Assembly: GCA_038501195.1 (NCBI GenBank)
Contig: JBBPUQ010000009.1
Span: 1,550,001-1,614,000 of the forward strand
Direction: 5' to 3'
Source of the DNA: Nemania diffusa
Taxonomy: Eukaryota > Ascomycota > Sordariomycetes > Xylariales > Xylariaceae
DNA length: 64,000 nucleotides
Made by a program: the position numbers and the translations under genes. The notes beneath the pieces are model-generated. The model was not told where the DNA came from. It worked only from the letters and a program-made list of their open reading frames with translations, and did no database searches. Of this stretch, positions 49,538 to 61,500 are shown one piece after another (within the stretch, counting starts at the first letter, position 1; every line of letters starts with the position of its first letter).

Positions 49538-49695
49538 CATCCCTTCAAGCGCTGTTTCGGCACCTATATTTTCTGGTTCCGAGATCTTATCTTTTTTCTT
49601 GGTGCCCCTGCTGCAAATGATCGTCGTAGGTACAGAAGAAAGATATGATCTCGGAGCCGGAAAACATAGGTGCCGAAACAGCGCTTGAAGAGATG
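49538..49695. repeat. Foldback with 63-bp arms
   Basis: Left arm 49538-49600 and right arm 49633-49695 are reverse complements at 56 of 63 positions, around a loop of 32 bp. Five of the seven mismatches are transitions. Both arms contain TTCAAGCGCTGTTTCGGCAC in inverted orientation. It could be a foldback mobile element or encode a long hairpin RNA. No flanking target duplication was seen. Confidence 0.85.
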
Positions 49696-50033
49696 TAAGT
49701 CGAGTGATTCTGCCCACTTGATATAACTTTTTGTCAACTCGCGATATGATTGCAAGTAAGCTAGCTAATAATGGCAATCTAATTTTTCCACGGTCTTTAA
49801 ACAACGCGTACCGACGCCTTGCCAAACATTGCCGTAAACTCCCCTGCAGCACGCTGATCTTGCGTCCTGTTTTTTTTTTTAAAACTTTTTTCCTTATCAA
49901 ATAGTGCGATGCTTTCTAACCCTCTCCTCACATACAGTCAAGGGCTCGGGGCCCGCATAATTCAGTTTGCGACAATAAATCCTATACAATCGACCGTATA
50001 CTGTAAAGCCCTTACTTTGTATATTCGGCGTGC

Positions 50034-50471
50034 TCATATAAGAAATATAAGCGCACCCACTTTCATTCCGAAGGAGACATAGTCCAGGTCCATCAAGTAC
50101 TGGGACAGGGCGATATTCCAAAAAGCTGCGGCGGTCCATACTCGCGCGAGCATGATAGCACACGCCGCGTACCGGTTCGATCTGGTCAGTGGGCTCATCA
50201 GCCGGCCGATTTGGCCTGGGCCTGTGTACGGGACGGGACGTCTCTCCCAGTAGACCATCCAAGGAATGCATGCGAGACAGAGTAGGGAGCCGACGTGAAT
50301 TTCGCGCATGGGGTAGGCAGGCTGGAGATCTGGCGGCGGGAACATTCGAAAGCCGGTGAACGTCGGTCTTCGGAGGCTGGAGAGTATAAAGGTTTCCATG
50401 AGTGAACATAAATGCGCGACGTAGCAGAGACACTCGAATGCTGTGCCCCAAAAGGGGTCGGAGGAAGCCAT
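50034..50471 (-). CDS. Hypothetical multi-pass membrane protein
   Basis: Single frame of 145 codons starting MASSDPFWGTAFECLCYVAH. At least three hydrophobic stretches are visible: AFECLCYVAHLCSLMETFIL, HVGSLLCLACIPWMVYW, and RYAACAIMLARVWTAAAFW. The fourth, at the C-terminus (VSFGMKVGALIFLI), ends abruptly, suggesting truncation or a missed exon. The amino-acid composition looks like a real protein, but I do not recognise a family. It may be a decaying gene in this sparse region. Confidence 0.4.
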   Translation of the reverse strand: MASSDPFWGTAFECLCYVAHLCSLMETFILSSLRRPTFTGFRMFPPPDLQPAYPMREIHVGSLLCLACIPWMVYWERRPVPYTGPGQIGRLMSPLTRSNRYAACAIMLARVWTAAAFWNIALSQYLMDLDYVSFGMKVGALIFLI

Positions 50472-50739
50472 AGCCTGTCTTTTACTGATCTCAGATCAGA
50501 CGTCTCCTTATGGGTGGCGGCCCTGACGACCGGACCGCTGATTAGGCAGATGTTGGATTTAGAGACGCAAGGCGAGCTAGTGATGCATGATTGAGGAGAT
50601 TACTTGGTTGATTATATCTTATGTGGCTTGTGGCGGTGGCTAAGATTTGGTGGCCCGGGATACCCAACTAAAAACCCTGTATATGTTGGATATAACGATG
50701 CATGGACTAATGCATGTATCGTTTGGGTTACTGCTTTAA

Positions 50740-51060
50740 AATGAAGCTATTCCCTAGCCCTCCGCGCAACCTTTAATCTAGCCCTTCGAATAGACCCGTT
50801 GGTGCAGCCTTTCAAATAGCCTTTGAATATAGCCTTCGATCACAGTCAATTGAAGATTTGAAATGAAGCTATTCCTAAGCCCTCCGTGCAACCCTTTGGT
50901 ACAGCCCTCTGCGTAACCCTTTGAATAGACCTTTTGGTGCAGCCCTTTGAATAGACCCTTTGATGTAGCCTTGCGAATAGCCTTTAAATATAGCCAGCCT
51001 CCTTCGGTCGCAGTCAATTGAAATGGAGCCCTGTGATTGGGTGCAGCAGTCCTCGCAATG
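50740..51060. repeat. Degenerate tandem repeats of about 120-160 bp
   Basis: Two copies of a segment beginning AATGAAGCTATTCC and including AGCCCTCCG(C/T)GCAACC start near 50741 and 50860. Within and after them CCTTTGAATAGACC/GGTGCAGCC motifs recur several times. A minus frame (50778-51110) reads the repeats as a KGLFKGLHQKVYSKGYAEG-type peptide, probably not a gene. Confidence 0.65.
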
Positions 51061-51128
51061 GGCCAGATAGGCCCAGAAGTCACGCTGTAAGTACAGATTG
51101 AGCTAGCCAATCAGAGGGCTAGAAAAGT

Positions 51129-51334
51129 CATGCCTCTGTAAGACTCATGCCTCTGTATCAATTCTTCATGCCTCTGTATCAATTCTTCATGCCTCTGTAT
51201 TAATTTTTCATGCCTCTGTATCAATTTTTCATGCCTCTGTATCAATTTTTTATGCCTCTGTATCAATTTTTCATACCTCTGTATCAATTCTTTATGCTTC
51301 TGTATCAATTTTTCATGCCTCTGTATCAATTGCC
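51129..51334. repeat. 21-bp minisatellite, about nine units
   Basis: The unit is CATGCCTCTGTATCAATTTT plus one T. There are nine near-complete copies and a partial one. Because 21 is a multiple of three, the minus strand stays open and encodes about nine copies of a heptad, LIQRHEK (frame 51111-51329). Units differ by few bases, indicating recent expansion. Confidence 0.9.
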
Positions 51335-54065
51335 TTTAAAAAACTGACACACGAATTTAGGCTCAATGTGCATGCAGTTTGTAGTTGAATTTCACATTAA
51401 GTCATACCTCACACCGAAGCTCTACATTTTACACAAGAGGTAGGTACTTTGGCAACCTACGATCTAGGAACTACTGTTGCGTACTTGGTTCAGTCGGACT
51501 TGCCTTGGGCACTGAAAAACAGCAATGAAGACGTAATGCTGGGTCTTAGGAGAACGCTGCTTCCTTTTGATCTGCTTTTGAGTATGCAACATCCCCGCCA
51601 AAGGCAAGTAGACGTTTCAAAGCGCCTTCTCGACTGTATGTTCGCTTGCAAGTGAAATTCTATGTTCGCTCTCACCCTGCTCTTTTCCTTTCTTTCGTCT
51701 CTTCATCCGCTCACATAAATCCGTAGAACCAATACAATTATGCAAATCTTCCAATTCCTTCTTCTCCCTTTCATCTTTGTGGCTGGGCTTCATTTACGGA
51801 GCGCCCTCGGCACCCTTCACGCGTAGACGACGCCGACCTTTGGTCTGGCTGACACGCGTTTGAGGCGGCATTATCGTGAGCGGATACTCGACTTCGTCTG
51901 GTCCATCCTAATGTCGTATGTTGTCATCACGCTATTGGCTCCGTCCGGGATCCTTCTCGGCAGACTAGCGGGTAGCTGATTGAAGACAATTTTTTGTTTT
52001 GTTCCTCATCTGAGGTGTCACGGACAGGTGACGACTTTTCTGAGAAGCGACTTGGCGAAGACATTGGGGCGGTAGACCGCTAAAGATTTACAGAAGCAAA
52101 CTATATCACCTGATGTAGACAGTGTCTTCTCGAATTTTTTGTTCTACAGAGACAGTCTAGCCCTTTTATGCTATTCGTCTTGAGCTTGCTGCAGCTCACC
52201 CAGGCGAGACACTGTCAATGACCCTGGTCAGCCTTCCTCACCCAGGATCTCGGGGGCTGGCATTGCACAAAGCTGGCTGACCAGAGACGAATCCTGTGGC
52301 CTTCTCTCACAATAGAGCGCTGCAAAGGTCAGTAGCAACGCTACCTACCTCTTTGGAAAAGCAGACCGCTAATGTCAATGTCCACGAGCTTCGAAGTTTC
52401 GACCACCCGGTGTCTGTAGACACCGCTCGACGAACCCGATCCCTTTCAAGGCTACGCTCGTCGGCAACAGAATTGCTTTACATCTCGAGTTTCGACTAGG
52501 TCAGCAACCCTATGAAAACCGTTGGTGGAAAGCGGACTACTCGTACGTTTTGACACAACTCCTCCTTTGACACTTGATCTGACTGGAGATTGAAGAGCAC
52601 AAGGGTATCTCTGTCCCAAAGCGTGATGGCACTTGAGAGGAAGTGTTGGAAGAGGCCAGGGACTTGCACACATGTTGGAGGCATCCAACAGAGAGGGATG
52701 GGATCAGATAAATTCCCTACGCCAAGTGGGATAAGAGGTCATTCAGTCACATCATGCCATTTCATTTTCTCGTTGTCAATTTCAATAAGCCATGTTGTTG
52801 CTTTGCGGATTGACTTGAACGTCAAGTGATATTCAACCTGCGGACATCTGGCTTTGTTCCAAGCCATGAAGGAGTGTGAATACGAAGTACAAGTTCATGC
52901 TTGAATAGATCGTTTGTTGTCCTCCTATGCCTGAATCTGTAACAAGGGCAGTATCTTGGGCTTGGCTTCAAAGGCTGTATTAGATAATAATCAATCTAGG
53001 CTCTCAAAGGTCCTTAACCTCCAAAATAGACTGTATCTATCGAGGATTCGTGCCTCCTATTTATACACGATAGTTAGGATAGGCCATCGCTTCCTCTTGC
53101 CCTTCGGACGAGCCTATATTGCGCAGGTCTCGGATCTGAGGTGTCGTGAACCCATGAGGCTCGTACAATATATTGCAGCTGAAGAGATGAGGGTATCGTG
53201 GCTTCTGATTGGCTCCTGACCTTCACCGCTAGGGTGAGTCAAAGTGTCGCCTCAAAGCCGTGTGACAGAATCGTACTCTACTTTGTTGCACTGTTTACTT
53301 ATCATGGCAATTTTTTCAATGCACGCAGACTACTACTCGTTGTGGTTGCTTTCTTCTTCTTCCTCTTTAGATAATTGAGCACTGGAGTTGTCATTCTTGC
53401 CACATTTAAGAAGGCTATCTGTATTAAAACCTCATGTGCCACAAGGCGGTCCAAGTTCATCACTGGGCTGCGGGAGCTGGATCCTCCTCAATCCCTGATT
53501 TTCCTATTATCTTTCAAGATCTGGTGGAGGAACAGCATTGATTTTTCAATATCGGATCCTTGCTTCAGGCTTGGATTAAGTAACAAATTTCTCCTATATT
53601 CGAAGGCCCCTAGAGGTTTTGGTGACATTCAAATTGCTTTCCACAGAAGAACATGCCCTGAGCGACCACAGCTTGCGTGCCATGGCACGACGCCTCACCA
53701 CCCCTTTGCTATCCGAATGCCGTGTTGTTAGCACTCTAGAATTGACCGTGTTTTTTCTCATAACTCCTTCCCACATTAAACAACCAAGCGCTTAGCGTAG
53801 CAAACGAGAAAAAAAATACCAGACTACGCCATGTCCGCCAAAGCTAAGGCGCCGGCATCGGGAAAAACTGAAGTACTGGGAGTCAACGTCTATCTGGTAA
53901 CCGACTGGGTATTTGGATTCCCGAAACGCCAAGTCGGATTAGACGGGTCGCCATTAGCTCTAGCAGCCCATCCACACAATACAAAAACCTCGCGCCATCT
54001 AGAAAGGCGAAGTTAGGCGCTATTAACAAAATTCAGCCGAGACAGCCCAGTCCATTTAGCACTTT
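51335..54065. other. 2.7-kb interval, no supported gene
   Basis: Many short frames up to 118 codons without motifs or plausible splicing. It may contain decayed genes, but I could not assign any. Confidence 0.45.
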
Positions 54066-54990
54066 TCACTTACAGTAGATTTTGTTTAGTCTCAGTCCAG
54101 CTCTCTGCGAGCTTTCACACTTCTTCGTTATTTCGAAATAGCCCACATCATCGGCGAACTCCGGGCTTAGCGCAACCTCGACGAGATCGCGAGTAGTATT
54201 GCCGCACCTGCACATCGTGGCGTTCGCCATGCGAAGCAGAGGGAGGCACAGCTGGAAGAAGAGCGTTTGTATGAGCATTAAGCTTATCGGCGTCTTCGTT
54301 CGGTGGCCGTGCGAGTCGACGAGCTTGCCGGGGTTAATGGCCAAGGCCCTTATCCGGAGTGTTTCGTCTTTTTTTTGAAGTATTAGTAATCAGCGTTAAG
54401 GAAAAGTTCTTAAAGCCCGTGAAAACTTACCAGAGATAGCTAACGCAGCACGTATTACCCCCTACATATGTTTATTTAACGCATGTATCTACATTATGCT
54501 AGCGAGCTCGGGGTTGCTGTATATATGAAACCCAGCGCCATATTTGTCATGGCCAGCACCAGGCGTAAATAATGAGTCGAGGTCATCAGGTATCGCCGGC
54601 GGTATCTTTTCCACTGTAGTTTCGCGTGTCAACCGTAAGTCAAGGATAGATGACCACATCATGGAAAAAATTCATAGAGGCATTTTTTTTGCCAGGCCAG
54701 CGCGATTCGCTGGTTAACAGTACAACGCGGCTCTCGTCGGAACCAAACGAAGCTAGCAGTAGTAGAACAAGAGCTATATGGGAAATGTGGCAGGCTTGGA
54801 ATATCTTGTCATATCCACCGGGCGTAGATTCGGGGTAGTTCACGAGGTCCTAGTAGTAAACATTGCACACGATTGCCTTCAGCCGGGGATACCTGTTCTC
54901 TGATACTGAAAGAGACTGGAGAGATCTGCACCTATCCATACGGATGAAGTGAGGTCTGCATCCAGATATCTGTAACCAAGGAAAGGACGG
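54066..54990 (-). pseudogene. Broken short-chain dehydrogenase/reductase
   Basis: Blocks in family order, read on the minus strand. A middle block at about 54886-54640 (LKAIVCNVYY, stop, DLVNYPEST, then GYDKIFQACHISHIALVLLL and SRVVLLTSESRWPGKKNA) matches the SDR NAG region and the Ser-containing strand. A C-terminal block at 54365-54066 reads LRIRALAINPGKLVDSHGHR and continues to an IYCK end. An in-frame TAG lies at 54850-54852, and a frame change is needed upstream near 54,890-54,930 (GADLSSL in another frame). The Gly-rich NAD(P)-binding N-terminus was not found and no catalytic YxxxK is evident. Other family members are NAD(P)-dependent oxidoreductases; this copy should be inactive. Confidence 0.72.
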
Positions 54991-56963
54991 CCAGCATCCC
55001 GCTTCCTAGAGATACACACATGGTAGTTCGTTAGTCAGATCATCTTCGTAAATCATCATCATCACAAGACACACTCAACAGCTTCCTGAAGGTTACGTAG
55101 CCCGCGTACGGCTACAATTGGTAGCTAGCGTTTGTTCATCGATTGATCAACGTCCCATAAGGCTGACACTGGAACCCTTTCCCCAACAACAATCCTAGTA
55201 TAACTGAAGGTCTTATAGCTGCAATACCTTAGCGAAAGAAGTCTTAGCGAATACAGATTCATTTTCTACGTTCTGTTACCAACGTTCTGCCGTCTGGTAG
55301 TTCGCGTCCCAGTTTTGCAAAATAGTAGCTTAGATCGCCAAGCACAGCCACGCAAATTAGATAATCCACGTTTGGATCGTGTTTCAAGCGAGGCGTTTCT
55401 CGTCGCGTTTAAGTCGAAAGGATCTTGAGAATAATAAAGCGCAGCGCCATAAACGCACCGCCAAATAGAAGACTGCACTCGATATTAGGCGTCACCATCG
55501 CAGCGCAGCCTTAAGTCCTTAACGTAGGCAGCGTCAACATGAACTAATCTCGAACTGGACACCCCGATAGTATAGAATAATAAAGCACTGGGGTTCTACG
55601 ATTGGCAGGTAGACAACCCGTTTTACTAAAAACGGGATGCCTCTGTTTTTTCGCAGTACATTTACGGTAGGTATAATCTGTACCGTGGACGTGAACTGAG
55701 ATTTTATGCATCTGGGCTTGTGCAAAGGCGGGTCTTGCTCAGGTCAGGCTCAGGCCTAGCTCGGGCTAAAAGCGGCACTGCTCGGGTAAAGCTCCCATTG
55801 CGATTTAGGTCGGTAAAATCTAGCTTGGGAGTTACTTCTATCGTAGCATCTGGACTCGATAGCTAGCTACCTACCTAGGTAGGTATGGATTCTGGTTATC
55901 GATAACGATTACACTGTACCTACTATCCCACTATCGCGATATCGTAGTATCGCAGTATCGCAGTATCACTTTATCTTCGGCAGCAGAAGCCTTTGGATTG
56001 TAAACGGACATATTCGTCTGTGGAAACTGGCGTGTTTGAATAAAAAGAAGGCGGCCTTTGCGTAATATTTAGAATACCTTATGATAATACTTGAACTATG
56101 CTGTAAGCGTGGCTGTAACTATGCATCGTGCTACCGAATGGAATAATTGACGTTGAATAGTCCGTAGATAGATACGCAGGGTTTTAAGTAAATCCGAATA
56201 CCTAAGAGCACGAACTACCGAGGAAAGAGGAAAGGCACACTAGAACATCGAGTTACATTAGGTACCATACATCAAATAAGACATCAGCTATGAATTCAGC
56301 CCATTCGCCTTCTCCCGGAACACTAGACGAGCTTTTGGTGTACTTGTGCATAGTTGTTCCCGTATTTAATCGATAGATTGTATTCACTTGCCTTACCTCT
56401 TAATCGGCAATAGGAACGAATTAGTAGTCTCCGACAGACCATACATGTTTTTAACACAATATGGTTGAGCCTACTCGTAGAGACGGGCACGCGGACGTAA
56501 TTGTGGTACTCACGCATTCTCCTACTACTATGAATGTCCATAGCCTTGTTTTTCACGATGGTGGCATGAAGGGAGCAGTACGGACGGGACCTAACATGCC
56601 TGCGCAAGACTTGGGTGTAATTGTCTCTAAGGATTAGAACCCCGGCATCCGGTCATAACATCATACCGGATCGTGGCGCATGGGACTATTTGCACCATTC
56701 CTAGAGCTGGTCTCAAGACTCATAAAGTGCCCCTAACCACCATTTTCACATACAGCCAGCGCCGGCTTGGCTCCTCATCTGATCCCAAAGCCTCATCAAA
56801 TACGTCGAGACTTTCGTGGTGTGGTATTCTCTTTTGTATTTCAGAACTACCGGCTTGCATCTCTGTGCCGCCGTTTTAGCCTATGAACCGCCCGTTCCGA
56901 AATTCTGTATCATAAAGAACCGTGAAGCAACAACGCCACCGATGCCCGTAAGAGTCCCTAAAC
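54991..56963. other. Intergenic, no supported gene
   Basis: Short frames only. It holds a perfect TACCTAGGTA palindrome (55872-55881), an 8-bp-arm hairpin CCCGTTTT/AAAACGGG (55617-55636), and a short tandem of AGTATCGC units at about 55945-55968. Confidence 0.5.
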
Positions 56964-57894
56964 TTAGAACTTGCTGAACTTCTTGACCGCCTTGCCAGTT
57001 CGGGGAAGCACGCGGAGAACATTGAATCGTACTGTCTTGCTCAGGGGTCGGCACTGGCCGACAGTCACATGGTCACCCTCCTCAACACGGAAAGCGGGCG
57101 AGCAGTGGGCAGCAATGTTCTTGTGTCGCTTCTCGTATCGCGCGTACCTATAGAGTAAACAATTTAGTGAGAGCCATTCGGCTTTAACAACATTGAGCAG
57201 ACTGACTTGCGGATGAAGTCTATAGCCATAATTAGTAAAACAATCTTCTAGGTAGAGGTCTTGATCCTGTAGCGGTTGCAGTAGGGGATACTTACGGAGG
57301 TACTCGCGTCGGATAATTATGGTTCGGTGCATCTTGGTCGAGACGACGGTGCCGGTAAGGATTCTACCACGGATAGATACCAATCCAGTGAAGGGGCACT
57401 TCTTGTCTAGGAATGAGGATTAGTATATCGCTTTCGAACAGCTATCAGGTCCCTCTTTCGATCGCGCGCGATGTAAAAAAGGAAAGGGTGTAAATCCCAG
57501 CTACGCTTTGCCTGCCACCGCTGCTGATGTTTATGGTACAGTATCGCTTGCCGCGATTCAATCGCATTGGATAAATTCTCGAAGTGATGCTATTCGACAT
57601 ACCGATATACGAGCCGTCAATGGCGGCCTTGGGGGTCTTGAAGCCTAGACCAACATCCTTGTACCATCTCTATCCGATATGTGAGTGATTGATCTTGTCA
57701 TTCGTCGTGTACGTGCTGCATACCTTGCCTGCCTTGCCTGTGGTAGAATCATTAGCATCAATAGTCGACTGCATGAGACAGCGTGGCTAAGAATTACCTG
57801 GGCGGGCTGTCTTCGCCTTGGTCTTGGAGTTCTGGAAGATGTGAGGCTGCTTTTGGAAAGCACGCTCCGACTGGACGGTCAACTCGGTGGCCAT
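56964..57894 (-). CDS. RPS11: 40S ribosomal protein S11 (uS17)
   Basis: Small-subunit ribosomal protein that binds 18S rRNA. Six exons, from high to low: 57894-57798, 57737-57724 (14 nt), 57669-57603, 57406-57296, 57219-57207 (13 nt) and 57147-56964. All splice sites are GT-AG and the frame closes at 161 residues, the usual family length. The protein begins [20 protein letters not shown], continues through [20 protein letters not shown] and [20 protein letters not shown], and ends [10 protein letters not shown]. The two microexons supply GKAGK and HFIRK, both needed to match the conserved sequence, which strongly supports the model. Intron-rich 5' structure is common for fungal ribosomal protein genes. 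It is divergent from SPC7. Confidence 0.97.
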
Positions 57895-58596
57895 GTTTGC
57901 GAATCTTGGTCGAGGTCGCAAGAAAGGTTGGTTGAGTTCGGGGTTCGTGTGGTGGTTGAGGTCGGCGTCAGAGTATCGCGGGACAACGGGTCGCAGTCGA
58001 AAATTGGAGGAGTGTAAAATCTGAAGATTGTGTGGGCAAAAATTCGCTTGTGCACAACCACTCGTGGCGGTACCTCTCTGTATTTGGGCATGTCTACCGA
58101 TAAACTGTGGCTGGTGCTTCTCGATAGTAAGTACGTTTAGGTACAGTGTCAATTGAAAAGCACTGTCTGGTTGAGCCCCACCTTCTCCTGTTTTATTACC
58201 TATACATACCTAATCTAGACTAGCGCCTATCCAGCTGCCTTAGGTACGTATAGCGGGGCAAGCGTAGGTACGCTAGGTACCTGGTAGCTCCCTCCAACCC
58301 GCATCATGTTTACAAACAATGCCATCTCGACGCGATCACCAACCAGAGGTGTGGATTGATATGCAGTCAACTTCTCATACAATTGTTCTGGTATACAACA
58401 AAAAGCCAACCCTCTTATTTTCCCTCGGGCTTCTTTGTCATTAATTCGAGCCTATAATCTCTTAATACATTTCATTGCGCCTCCTAGTCCTCATGCGACT
58501 TGCTACTTAAAAGCTGGTATCGGAATCGCAAACCTTTATAAAGAACCAGTGCGCGCGTGGACCCTCTGAAGCCTTTTGCTTCACAACATCGCCAAG
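57895..58596. promoter_or_regulatory. Shared upstream region of RPS11 and SPC7
   Basis: A 702-bp interval between divergent ATGs. The side next to RPS11 has short repeated TTGGTT/GTTGAG pieces. AGGTA/TACCTA tracts occur at about 58196-58283. No defined factor site was recognised. Confidence 0.45.
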
Positions 58597-61500
58597 ATGC
58601 CTACCCACGCCGATGTGACTATTCCGTCAACACGGCGACCGCGGAAATCCACAGGCCATTCACCAGTTCGCAAGAGAATCGAGAAAGAAAACATCACAGT
58701 TGACTTGGCTAGCTCTTTGGCTGGTAATGCAAGCCGAAAGAAGTCACGTAGCAAAAGCATGGGCCCTGGGGGTCTTGATGTTTTAAAGGTGGGCTCTGGA
58801 AATAGACGCGTGGTATGCACCTAGAAAACCTTATTTCTGCTACTCTGCGGCTCTGCGACTCTACAACTCTTCTACTACCTAATGATTTACTAATGATTTA
58901 CTATACAGTCGTTGGCCGCGCCCTCAAAACCTCCGCCGAGATCAATTCTCAAGCCCACTATGCCCCAACTACCAGAGATCCCTCCGCACAAGCCAAAAGG
59001 TTCTTCTCGGAAGTCCCCTCCCTCTGCCACTATTCAAGGTCTCGAGAACCTGCCGAACCCTTTCAATAATGACGACTCCTCATCGTCGGGCACCAGGATC
59101 GCGTTGCGCACAGAGGAAGAACAGCAGGCCGCTGCCCGAGAACGTGAAGAGAAGGAGAGAGCCGAATTAGAAAAGGAGATTAAGGATCGACGCGAAGCAC
59201 GGAGAAAGTCGCTTGCCAACCGACGCGTATCTTTTGCCGCCGAGGCTACTCTTCACACCTTCCACGAGATCGAGTACATGCAGGACTCAACTACCTCAAC
59301 TGACTCCACAAGGAGAGCTTCGTCGCTATCCGCACAACCCAGTTCCTTTACAGAGGCTGCCGCCCCTTCATCGGCGCCACCAGAGGGGATCGAAGAGTTC
59401 TCTCCAGCTTTCCCAGAAGATCGGCACATCCTACATCAAAAGAACACAAGGAGAAGCTCTGGGATATCTGCGATGGATTACAACAACCACCAAGACGACC
59501 TGACCTTGGCTTCTAGTGTCTATAGCTCAGATTCCGAAGCGACTGAGGGTATCACCGAGATACACGAGGAAATCGTGTCAGATTCAGGCAGTGACTCAGA
59601 TGCTGATGGGGTAACGATGGACCTTGATGCCGACGAGATGACCGGTACATCTGTTGCGTCTGCTATGTCGGCACGCTCGGGCTTTACGGATGACGGTGAT
59701 GATACTCTCGACGATATTCTCAGACAAGCCTCGAGACGAGCGGAGACTCAAAGGATTGATGAGGAGGAGGAGGTTATTCCTTCCTTTGGTTGGGTTAAGA
59801 AACCTGGACAAAAACCAGTAGCTTCTCATGGGCAACGAAACCCTCCAAGTCCTACGCATGACGATGAGACCACGGCGCCCGTAGACATGGAAATCACTAG
59901 GGCGGTTGGGGGTATCATAACATCAGAGGATGGCGTTCAAAGTGATTTTCAAGAAGAAGAGATGTCTATGGATGTCACACGAGCCTTTGGTGGCATACTC
60001 TCGTCACGAGGCCCGACAAGAGTTGAACAGCCAGGTGGTAACGACAGATTCGGTGGCAGCCCGGGAGAAGACGCTACCATGGAGTTTACTACGGCAATTG
60101 GTGGCATAAGAAATGGCCCCCAGCTTGATGATACTATTGACCACGATGACGACGAGGATCTATCAATGGAACTCACTACGGTGATGGGCGGCGTTATGTC
60201 TACAGCTAAATCAAATGCTGTAAAGAGAAGAGTGTCCCTTGCCCGCCGTCGCACATTGGCAAAAGAGGACGAGGTAACTATGGATATGACCGTCGGATTA
60301 GGTCGCATTATACCAGCCGATTATGGTAATGAAAATGGAGATGAAGACGAGGCGGATGCGACAGCAGGTATGGATATAACTACAGCAGTGGGCAGGATCA
60401 TCGGAGAACCATCTCCGGCTCGAAACCACGTTCAGGCCAGACAAATCATGGAGCAAGAAGTAGACGTACCGGACGGAGATGATATACCGGAGCCGCCTAC
60501 CACAGACTATGTTCCTGAAATGAATATAGACAGAAACATTCCAGAAGCAGAGAGCCCCGGTATTCTACCGTTGCGGGAAAAGGGACTTCGTCGAAATAGC
60601 AGTCAACGAGCCTCAGTGACTCCCAAAGGGAAGTCCCCTAAACGAAATGGGTCTACTTTTAAACCCACAAGCCCAGGGAAAATAGATTTGCTCAGCACCC
60701 CTGAACAATCAAGCCCGATAAAGACGCCAACATCTCTGCCATCGCAAAGACGATTTATCTCTCCAAACAAAAGTGCCGCCAATTCCGCCAATACCACGCC
60801 TAAGTCAGCATCAAGATACGGACTCAGATCTTCAATCTTCCAACAAAATCCCGCGACCGGTATTACCACTCCTCGAGTTGTACTCACTCCTCAAAAGCGC
60901 CAGCTCTCTGGTATTGGTGCCGACCGTCCCGGTCTTGGATCACCAAAAGTCACTACTATCCTTGACCGGCGAGGATCTATTGGCGATACAGCTGACCCAT
61001 TTATGCCTCGGGAAAACTTTAGAGCTGTTAGTTTTACAGAGCCACAAATTATGGAGACTGATCTTGATTGGGACCGTCGGAAAGAGCAAACCGACGAGAA
61101 TGATCGCAGTGCCATTGATGGCGGGGGCGACGGGGATGAGGACAATGGTACGACGACACTGAAGGACATGATATCAAGCATGACCCCCAGGAAGAACCCT
61201 CTGAAAGGGCGAAAGAGTCTACATGTTGGCAGCGCTAGTGGGCTTCTCGGAAAACGACCTGCTGAACTTGACGACGAAGACGACGATTATGATCGAGATG
61301 GCGTTAAACGGCTTAAAAATCACCAGAGCAGTCCCGTCAAGAACGTCCGACTACGCGCGCCGCCATCAAAGGAGGAGACCACAGGCCGGACTATTCGACC
61401 CACTGGCAAGACATTAGAATTTGGGAACGGAAGTATTATGGCACCTTCCCTGGCGCCCTCGCCCCGAAAGGGCCTCAATCCCGCTCCCTCGCCCCAGAGC

